From: Acidobacteriota bacterium
GTDB lineage: Bacteria > Acidobacteriota > UBA6911
Reading direction: 5' to 3'
DNA: 64,000 nucleotides
Assembly (NCBI GenBank): GCA_012719455.1
Contig: JAAYAJ010000065.1
Span: 19,366-83,365, forward strand
Shown: positions 19,269 through 26,837 of the stretch, piece by piece
Position numbering within the stretch: the first letter of the stretch is position 1
How the letters are laid out: each line of letters begins with the position of its first letter
Notes under the pieces: model-generated
Database searches by the model: none
The model's input: the letters and a program-made list of their open reading frames with translations, nothing else
Told to the model about the DNA's origin: nothing
Translations under genes and position numbers: made by a program

Positions 19269-21857
19269 ATGGCTAGAACGGCTAAGTGCGGGATCTGCAT
19301 CATCGGATTCCTTTTATTGGGTCTTGCGGCTTACGCCCAGCAGACGGCCGGCGCCACGACGGTCGAACGGGTGGACATCCGGGGGAACCGGCGGATTCCC
19401 GAGGACACCATCCGCGCCTCGATCATCCAAACCCGGCCCGGCGAACCCTTCGACGTGGTGCGCGTGGAGTTCGACCTGCGCTCCCTGTACCGGACCAATT
19501 ACTTCGAAAACCTGGAAGTACAGGAAAAGGACGGCGACATCGGGAAGATCGTCACCTTCATCGTCAAGGAAAAACCGCTCATCCGCTCCATCGAGTACTC
19601 AGGCAACAAGTCCTTCACCGAATCGGACATCCTGGAGGTCTACAAGGAAAAGAAGCTCGGGTTCACGGTGGACAGCCAGTACGACCCCGTCAAGATCAAG
19701 ATGGCCGAACGCGTCCTGCGGGACCTGCTGCTGCAAAACGGCAAGCCGCTGGGTACGGTCCGCTCCGAGGTCGAGAACATCCCCCCCTACAGCGTGCGGG
19801 TGCGCTTCACGGTCGACGAGGGAGCCAACGTCCGCATCGGCCAGATCCGCTTCACGGGGCACAAGGTCTTCAGCGACAAGACTCTCAAAAACGCCCTGTC
19901 GCTCACCAAGGAGCGCAACGTATTCACCATTTTCAAGGGGACGGACAAGTACCACCGGGAAAAGCTGGAATACGACATCGAGACCAACCTGAAGGCGTTC
20001 TACAAGCAGCACGGATACATGCAGGTCCAGGTAGGCACCCCGATCGTCCGGATCTTCGAGGGTCCCCGCGGCGTCATCCCGATGCTGAGAAAAACGCGTG
20101 AGCAGTTTTTCATCGAGATCCCCATCGACGCCGGCGACCAGTACCGGCTGGGCAAGCTCGAACTGAAGGAATGCGGCATCCTGAACTGCGAGGCGCTCGC
20201 GCGCGCCTTCGAAATCAAGCCCGGCGACGTCGTCAACTTCAAGCGGATCCAGGACACGCTGGAGGAGATCAAGAAGTTGTACGGCAACCTCGGGCACATC
20301 AATTTTTCCTACCTCCCCGAACAGAACATCGACTTTGAGAAAAAGACCTACGACCTGACCCTGACCATGCAGCCCGACAAGAGCTTCTTCGTCCGGCGCA
20401 TCAACTTTCTCGGCAACACGAAGACTCGGGACAAGGTCATGCGCCGCGAATTCATCCTGGAGGAGGGGAAGGTCTTCAGCAGCGCCGCCCTGGACAATTC
20501 GGTCCTCCGCCTGAACCAGCTGGGATTCTTCGACCGGATCGAGGAGAGCGACTACCAGGTCAAACCGGACGAAAAGGCCGGTTCCGTCGACGTCGACGTG
20601 ACAGTCAAGGAAAAGAGCCAGCAGTCGATCGGGTTCACCGGCGGCGTCAGCGGCATCTCCGGCAGTTTCATCGGGCTGAACTACTCGACCAACAATTTCC
20701 TCGGGCGGGGGGAATCGCTGGAAGTCAGCATCATGGGAGGGACGCGCCAGACCAACTTCATCGTGTCCTTCATGGAGCCCTACCTCCTGGACACCCGCTG
20801 GAGGATGGGCGTATCGGTTTTCAACCAGCGCTACCGCTACGACACCTATTCCACCTTCGGGCTTACCGACTACTCCGGGAAAGCCCATGAACTCTTCACC
20901 CAGCGCATGGCCGGCGCCACGATCTCCCTGGACCGGAGGCTCTCCCACTCGTTCTGGACCGTGGGGACCAGTTACACCTACCAAAAGATCGGGGTCAGCA
21001 ACATCGCGCCCGGCTTCGAGACCTTCGCGTTGGGACAGTTCACGGGATTTTCCTCGAAGGACGCCAGCGACGCGCTCGAGGGCATCATCCGCAGCGAGAT
21101 CTCCCCCTACGTGCGCTACAGTTCCGTCAACGCCTATTTCAACGCCACGCGCGGCACCGAACTCCGGCTGTCCGCATCGGTGGCCGGGGGCGCCATGGGA
21201 GGGGATTTCAACATGATCCGCCCCGTGGTGGAATACCGGCGCTTCATAACCGACCGGTGGCTGAGCGGCGGGCGCAACGTCTTCGCCTTCAACGTCCAGT
21301 TCCAGTACATCCAGTCATACGGCAACTCGAGCGTCCCGTTCTTCGACCGTTTCTTCATCGGCGGGGAGAACACCATCCGCGGCTTCGACATCCGCTCGAT
21401 CAGCCCCATCGCCGTCACTTCGACCCGGCTGTTCGACCCGATGGGAAACCCGATCATCGACCTGAACACGGGGCTGCCTCAAACGGTCCAGTCGCAGCCT
21501 TTCGCCGTGGGCGGTGACACGGTCGGCATCCTGAACTTCGAGTACCGGATCCCGGTCGCCGGACCCCTGTCGATCGCGGCCTTCTACGACCTGGGGCTGG
21601 CCCGGGCCAGCCGCAAGGAGTCGCTCGGGGACTTCGGCACCAGCAGCGTGGACATCCTCGAATCGACCAACAACACGCTGCGCGGGTCGACCGGGCTGGA
21701 GCTGCAGTTCATCCTCCCTGTGGTCAGCGCCCCGTTCCGGCTGATCTTTGCCTATAACCCACAGCGGCTCGACGACTCGATTACCACGACCAACGGCACG
21801 TACCACATCAATGAACCGAAAAAAGACATCAAGTTCACCATAGGCCGCAGCTTCTGA
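19269..21857 (+). CDS. bamA: Outer membrane protein assembly factor BamA
   Basis: Signal peptide, multiple POTRA repeats, C-terminal Omp85 barrel with GGENTIRGF motif. Confidence 0.95.
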   Translation: MARTAKCGICIIGFLLLGLAAYAQQTAGATTVERVDIRGNRRIPEDTIRASIIQTRPGEPFDVVRVEFDLRSLYRTNYFENLEVQEKDGDIGKIVTFIVKEKPLIRSIEYSGNKSFTESDILEVYKEKKLGFTVDSQYDPVKIKMAERVLRDLLLQNGKPLGTVRSEVENIPPYSVRVRFTVDEGANVRIGQIRFTGHKVFSDKTLKNALSLTKERNVFTIFKGTDKYHREKLEYDIETNLKAFYKQHGYMQVQVGTPIVRIFEGPRGVIPMLRKTREQFFIEIPIDAGDQYRLGKLELKECGILNCEALARAFEIKPGDVVNFKRIQDTLEEIKKLYGNLGHINFSYLPEQNIDFEKKTYDLTLTMQPDKSFFVRRINFLGNTKTRDKVMRREFILEEGKVFSSAALDNSVLRLNQLGFFDRIEESDYQVKPDEKAGSVDVDVTVKEKSQQSIGFTGGVSGISGSFIGLNYSTNNFLGRGESLEVSIMGGTRQTNFIVSFMEPYLLDTRWRMGVSVFNQRYRYDTYSTFGLTDYSGKAHELFTQRMAGATISLDRRLSHSFWTVGTSYTYQKIGVSNIAPGFETFALGQFTGFSSKDASDALEGIIRSEISPYVRYSSVNAYFNATRGTELRLSASVAGGAMGGDFNMIRPVVEYRRFITDRWLSGGRNVFAFNVQFQYIQSYGNSSVPFFDRFFIGGENTIRGFDIRSISPIAVTSTRLFDPMGNPIIDLNTGLPQTVQSQPFAVGGDTVGILNFEYRIPVAGPLSIAAFYDLGLARASRKESLGDFGTSSVDILESTNNTLRGSTGLELQFILPVVSAPFRLIFAYNPQRLDDSITTTNGTYHINEPKKDIKFTIGRSF

Positions 21858-21979
21858 TTCCGCTTTGCCGCCGACGGGAACTGTAGTACATTGCCACTTT
21901 TCCGCCCGGAATCATTATTAGGGACATTCAAACCATTCACCGGGGCCTCCCGGCTGAATGACAAAGGAGAACAGATTCG

Positions 21980-22561
21980 ATGAACCGATCAATACTGAAA
22001 ATCCTTTTTGCCGCACTCCTGCTGCCGACGCTGGGCGCGGCCCAGACCCCCGCGCCTGCGGCCGCGGGAGCCCCGGTGAAGATCGCCTGGGTCAACATGG
22101 ACCAGGCTATCCTCACCTGCGATGAAGGCGCCAAGATGTACGCCGAGATCCAGCAGTTCATCGAGGCGAAAAACGTCGAGCTGGACAACCTGCGCAAGGA
22201 GGCCGAAAACCTCAGGACCAAGCTGAGCGTTCAAGGTTCCAAGCTGACCGACGAGGCACGGATGGACCTGGAACAGCAGGCCGAGATCAAGGACACCGAC
22301 CTGCAGCGTTTCCAGCAGGACACGCAGCGGGACATCAACGGGCGCCGTGATCGCATGACCAACACCATCGGCAAGCGGATGATGCCCGTCGTCGAACAGG
22401 TGGCCAAGGCCAAGGCGCTCGACGCGATTCTCCTCTACAACCCCGCACGCGACCTCTGGATCAACGACGACAACCCGGCGTTGAACGTCACCGAAGACAT
22501 CGTCAAGGCCTACAACCAGGCCTACCCGTCAAGTGCACCCAAGGTTTCCGCCAAGCCGTAG
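21980..22561 (+). CDS. skp: OmpH/Skp family periplasmic chaperone
   Basis: Signal peptide; VKIAWVNMDQAILTCDEGAKMYAEIQQFIEAKNVELDNLRKEAENLRTKL coiled coil; follows bamA. Confidence 0.85.
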   Translation: MNRSILKILFAALLLPTLGAAQTPAPAAAGAPVKIAWVNMDQAILTCDEGAKMYAEIQQFIEAKNVELDNLRKEAENLRTKLSVQGSKLTDEARMDLEQQAEIKDTDLQRFQQDTQRDINGRRDRMTNTIGKRMMPVVEQVAKAKALDAILLYNPARDLWINDDNPALNVTEDIVKAYNQAYPSSAPKVSAKP

Positions 22562-22581
22562 GGGCGCGTCAGGCGCAGGAA

Positions 22582-22630
22582 GGAGCCTGTTTCCGGCTCC
22601 GGCCCCCTGCAGGCGGCCGGAGCCGCCTGC
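22582..22630 (+). other. Tandem GC-rich hairpins with an alternative mutually exclusive pairing (skp-fabZ intergenic)
   Basis: GGAGCC(22582-22587)/GGCTCC(22595-22600); GCAGGCGGC(22609-22617)/GCCGCCTGC(22622-22630); alternative GGCTCCGGCC(22595-22604)/GGCCGGAGCC(22615-22624). Confidence 0.6.
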
Positions 22631-22663
22631 GGGAACCGGGCCGCGGACCGATCGGAGAGTGCC

Positions 22664-23116
22664 ATGAACAGCAGAGGCCCGGCCAGGGATATTCAAGAAA
22701 TCCTCAAGGTTCTGCCCCAGCGCTACCCCTTTCTGCTGGTCGACCGGATCCTGGAAACGGACGGGACCACCTACATGGTGGGACTCAAAAACGTCACCAT
22801 CAACGAACCCTTCTTCCAGGGACACTTTCCGGAGCATCCCGTCATGCCCGGGGTCCTGCTGGTGGAGGCACTCGCGCAGGTCGGGGTTGCGCTCCTGCTG
22901 GGCGGACGCCCGGACCGGGAGTCCCGGCTGGTGTACTTTTCGGGAATCGACAAGTGCCGGTTCCGTCATCCCGTCGTTCCGGGAGACCAACTCAGGATGG
23001 AGGTGAAAGTCCTCAAGCAGAGGGACCGCTACTACAGGATGAAGGGGCAGGCGTACGTCGGCGGCGACCTGGCGGTCGAGGCGGAACTCTCCTGCTCCCT
23101 GGTGGACCGCACCTGA
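22664..23116 (+). CDS. fabZ: 3-hydroxyacyl-[ACP] dehydratase
   Basis: ILKVLPQRYPFLLVDRILE, NEPFFQGHFPEHPVMPGVLLVEALAQ. Confidence 0.96.
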   Translation: MNSRGPARDIQEILKVLPQRYPFLLVDRILETDGTTYMVGLKNVTINEPFFQGHFPEHPVMPGVLLVEALAQVGVALLLGGRPDRESRLVYFSGIDKCRFRHPVVPGDQLRMEVKVLKQRDRYYRMKGQAYVGGDLAVEAELSCSLVDRT

Positions 23117-23181
23117 TCCCGTGCGCGGGTTTTCTGTTCGCCGCCGGGCCGGAAGGGTCCGGAGCCTCTTGTCGAAATCCC

Positions 23182-23961
23182 ATGCCCATACACCCGACAG
23201 CCATCGTTGATCCTTCGTGCGACATCGCCCCCGACGTCCACATCGGTCCCTATTGCGTCATCGGTCCCAGGACGCGCTTGGGGGCCGGCTGCGTCCTGGA
23301 CGCCCACGTCGTCATCCACGGCCATTCGATCGTAGGGGAAAGGTGTCGCTTCTACAGCCATTGCTCGGTCGGCGCCGACCCCCAGGACCTGAAGTACCGG
23401 GGGGAGGAAACCTTCCTCCGGATCGGGGACAACAACGTCTTCCGCGAATTCGTCAGCCTCCACCGGGGGACGCAAGGGGGGAACGGCGCCACGGTGATCG
23501 GGAGCGGGAATTTCATCATGGCCTACAGCCACGTGGCGCACGACTGCGTGGTGGGGGACGGGGTCATCATGGCCAACGCCGCCACCCTGGCCGGCCATGT
23601 CACCGTCGGCGACGGCGCCACGGTAGGCGCCTTTTCGGCCGTACACCAGTTCTGTCGGGTGGGTCCCCACGCCTTCATCGGGGGCTTCTCGGTCATTACC
23701 CGCGACGCCCTCCCCTACATCAAGACGGTGGGCCAACGTAACCACGCGCGGATCTACGGGATCAACACCCTTGGGCTCGAGCGCAAGGGTTTTTCTGCGG
23801 AAACCATCGGCGAACTCAAGCGCGCCTACCGCGTCTGTTTCCGCTCGCGGCTGAACACGGGGGACGCACTGGCACGATTGCGGGAACAGGGGCCGCCGGC
23901 GCCGGAGGTGGCGCTGCTGGTCGCCTTCATCGAAAGCTCCGAGCGGGGATTCATCCGCTGA
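23182..23961 (+). CDS. lpxA: UDP-N-acetylglucosamine acyltransferase
   Basis: Hexapeptide repeats; IHPTAIVDPSCDIAPDVHIGPYCVIGP, MAYSHVAHDCVVGDGVIMANAATLAGHVTVGDGA. Confidence 0.95.
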   Translation: MPIHPTAIVDPSCDIAPDVHIGPYCVIGPRTRLGAGCVLDAHVVIHGHSIVGERCRFYSHCSVGADPQDLKYRGEETFLRIGDNNVFREFVSLHRGTQGGNGATVIGSGNFIMAYSHVAHDCVVGDGVIMANAATLAGHVTVGDGATVGAFSAVHQFCRVGPHAFIGGFSVITRDALPYIKTVGQRNHARIYGINTLGLERKGFSAETIGELKRAYRVCFRSRLNTGDALARLREQGPPAPEVALLVAFIESSERGFIR

Positions 23962-23984
23962 GGCCTTCGCGACAGGACGCTCCT

Positions 23985-24812
23985 TTGACAAACGGCGAGG
24001 ATAAATTCGGACTGATCGCGGGAAATGGCAGCTTCCCCTTCCTCGTCGTGGAGTCGGCCAAGCGGCAGAACCTGGACCTGGTCATCGCCGCCATCCGGGA
24101 GGAAACCGACCCGAAGATCGCATCGTGCGGGTACCCTGTCTACTGGCTGGGTCTGGGGCAGCTGGGCAAACTCATCCGGATATTCAGGAAATCCGGGGTC
24201 CGCAAGGCCATCATGGCCGGCCAGGTCAAGCACGTGAGCATCTTCGGTTCTTCCTTCCCGGACCTGACCATGATCCGTATGCTCGCCGGCCTGCAGCAAA
24301 AAAACACCGACTCCCTGATCGGGGGGGTCGCCAATGTGCTCGAGGAGGCCGGGATCACCCTCGTCAACAGTGCGGCGCTGCTCAAACCCTACCTCCCCGC
24401 CCCCGGAACGCTTACGTCGCGGGGGCTCGATGCCTCGGAACAGGCGGACGTGGATTACGGCCGTCCCCTGGCGCGGCAGATCGCCGCCATGGATATCGGC
24501 CAGACCATCGTGGTCCGGGACCGGGCCGTGGTCGCAGTGGAGGCCATGGAGGGGACGGATGCGGCCATCCAGCGGGCGGGTGCTCTGGGAAACCGGAGGA
24601 ACCTGACCATAATCAAGGTCAGCAAGCCCCGGCAGGACATGCGCTTCGACATTCCCGTCGTCGGACTCGAGACCATCAGGAACATGATCGAGTGCGGCGC
24701 CACGGCCCTGTGCATCGATGCCGGGCTCACCCTGCTGTTCGACCGGGAGGAGGTCGTGGCCACCGCGGACCGGCACGGTATCGCCATCGTCGCCCTCCCG
24801 GAGGCGGACTGA
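23985..24812 (+). CDS. lpxI: UDP-2,3-diacylglucosamine pyrophosphatase LpxI (DUF1009)
   Basis: FGLIAGNGSFPFLVVESAKRQNLDLVIAAIREETDP, AIMAGQVKHVSIF; directly after lpxA. Confidence 0.9.
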   Translation: MTNGEDKFGLIAGNGSFPFLVVESAKRQNLDLVIAAIREETDPKIASCGYPVYWLGLGQLGKLIRIFRKSGVRKAIMAGQVKHVSIFGSSFPDLTMIRMLAGLQQKNTDSLIGGVANVLEEAGITLVNSAALLKPYLPAPGTLTSRGLDASEQADVDYGRPLARQIAAMDIGQTIVVRDRAVVAVEAMEGTDAAIQRAGALGNRRNLTIIKVSKPRQDMRFDIPVVGLETIRNMIECGATALCIDAGLTLLFDREEVVATADRHGIAIVALPEAD

Positions 24813-24861
24813 AAGGGGTCGGGCGCAACCATCGGCCCATCCCATTGCCAGGAGTGTTTTC

Positions 24862-25821
24862 ATGGACAGGATTCGGGTAGGAGTTGTGGGAGTCGGGGCT
24901 CTGGGGCAGCACCATGCCAGAGTCTATGCCTCGCTCCCAGAAGCGGATCTGGTGGGAGTCGTCGACCCCCACCCGGGCCGGGCGGAAGCGGTCGCCCACC
25001 CCCTGGGAACCGCGGTTTTCCCCCACCATCGCGACCTTTTCGGCAAGGTGGATGCCGTGAGCATCGCCACCCCTACGACGCTTCACGCCGAAATCGGCGC
25101 CGAATTCCTGCGGGAGGGGGTGCATGTCCTGGTGGAGAAACCGATCGCGCCTTCGCTCGAGGCAGCCGACCTGCTCATCCGGACGGCGGAACGGAACGGC
25201 CGGGTCCTGCAGGTCGGTCACCTGGAGCGCTTCAACCCGGCGGTGATCGAGCTGCGCAAGGTCGTGCACAACCCGCGGTTCTTCGAAGCCCACCGCATGG
25301 GGCTGTTTTCGCCGCGCAGTCTCGACATCGACGTCATCCTCGACCTGATGATCCATGACCTGGACATCATCGGACTGCTGGTCCCCTCCCCCGTGGCGGA
25401 GGTCAGCGCGGTGGGGATTGCCATCCTGAGCCGCAGGATCGACATCGCCAATACCCGCCTCCGGTTCGAGAACGGCTGCGTCGCCAATATCACCGCCAGC
25501 CGGGTGTCGATGGAGAAAATCCGCAAGCTGCGCCTCTTTCAGCGGCAGGAATACATCTCGCTTGATTACACCCGCCAGGACCTTTCGGTGTTCCAGCTCG
25601 ACCACAAGGGCGGGGCGGCCATCCCGGAAATCGCGGGGCGGACAATCACCCCGGAACGCCAGGAACCGCTGCAGCTGGAACTCCGCTCCTTTCTCCACGC
25701 CGCCCGGGGGCTAGGCCCGGTGGAATGCGGCGGCCCGGAAGGACGCAAGGCGCTCGCCCTGGCGCTGATGATTCTCGAAAAAGCCGAAAAGGCCCAGGCC
25801 CTCGAATTTGACAGGGCTTAG
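24862..25821 (+). CDS. Gfo/Idh/MocA family oxidoreductase
   Basis: MDRIRVGVVGVGALGQHHARVYASLPEADLVGVVDPHPGRAEAVA; EKPIAPS motif. Confidence 0.92.
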   Translation: MDRIRVGVVGVGALGQHHARVYASLPEADLVGVVDPHPGRAEAVAHPLGTAVFPHHRDLFGKVDAVSIATPTTLHAEIGAEFLREGVHVLVEKPIAPSLEAADLLIRTAERNGRVLQVGHLERFNPAVIELRKVVHNPRFFEAHRMGLFSPRSLDIDVILDLMIHDLDIIGLLVPSPVAEVSAVGIAILSRRIDIANTRLRFENGCVANITASRVSMEKIRKLRLFQRQEYISLDYTRQDLSVFQLDHKGGAAIPEIAGRTITPERQEPLQLELRSFLHAARGLGPVECGGPEGRKALALALMILEKAEKAQALEFDRA

Positions 25822-25859
25822 GACCCTTTCCTATACTGCACCGCGGGCGGAACGATCCG

Positions 25860-26837
25860 ATGTTCGATGATGTCACAGCCATAAGCCGGAAGGGAGCACC
25901 CAGCAGGCGGACCCTCGCCGCGGCGCTCTCGAGTGTCTTGATGCACGGCCTGCTGCTTTTGCTCCTCATCGAGTTCCCGCAGATCCTCCAGGGGGGACAG
26001 GGGACGCCGTTCCGCGTCCTCCTGGGCCTGTCGGAACCCGATCTGGAGGAACGGGAATGGCGCACGGTCACGCTCCTCGAAAGCCCCGCGCGCATGCAGA
26101 TGCCCTCGGCGGACACGCTCAGGCGCAATCTTCCCGATTGGGACCGCAAGGGGACCGGCGCCCCCCCCATCCGGGTCCGGTTCGGGGACCCGAACGCCGC
26201 CCTGGTCGACCTGCCCCCCATGCCGAAAGTGCCCGACGAGGGGCCCAAGCCGAAGGTTTCCCTGCCGGAAAACCCGGTCCTGTCCGGAACCATCGCCTCC
26301 CGGACCACGGGCGAAAATCTCCGGGGCACCGAGACGGAGGCCGGCAGGCCTGACGCCGACGACTCCAGGATGGCCGACCGCCCCCCCCGCAGGGAACCGG
26401 CCGTGGTCCCCGACCCTGACCGGGCCCCGAGCCGGATCCCCGATTCGCTCCCGCCCCCCGGCCCATCCCGGATTGCCAAGCTTCCCGACGGCGTCTTCGA
26501 GGACGAAGCCAGCGCCCTCAAAAGCCCCGGCGTCGGCCTGTTCGACACCAAGGGTTTTCCGCTCGGAAACTACAAGGACATCATCGTGGAGCGGGTCAAG
26601 GGTAGATGGTTCATCCCCTCCAACCTCAAGAGCTCCCAGGGACAGACGACCATCGTGTTTTACATCGACCGGGATGGGCATTTCGCCGATGCCCGCATCG
26701 TGGCCTCCTCCGGAAACAATTCCCTCAACCTGGCGGCCCTGAACGCCGTCATCGAATCCAATCCGTTCCCCCCGCTGCCCAAGGGTTTTCCGGGGGAGCG
26801 CATCGGGGTCAAGTTGGTTCTCATCGTCGATCCATGA
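25860..26837 (+). CDS. TonB-like energy transducer (C-terminal TonB domain)
   Basis: N-terminal TM (LSSVLMHGLLLLLLIEF), Pro-rich linker, C-terminal GQTTIVFYIDRDGHFADARIVASSGNNSLNLAALNAVIESNPFPPLP. Confidence 0.85.
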   Translation: MFDDVTAISRKGAPSRRTLAAALSSVLMHGLLLLLLIEFPQILQGGQGTPFRVLLGLSEPDLEEREWRTVTLLESPARMQMPSADTLRRNLPDWDRKGTGAPPIRVRFGDPNAALVDLPPMPKVPDEGPKPKVSLPENPVLSGTIASRTTGENLRGTETEAGRPDADDSRMADRPPRREPAVVPDPDRAPSRIPDSLPPPGPSRIAKLPDGVFEDEASALKSPGVGLFDTKGFPLGNYKDIIVERVKGRWFIPSNLKSSQGQTTIVFYIDRDGHFADARIVASSGNNSLNLAALNAVIESNPFPPLPKGFPGERIGVKLVLIVDP

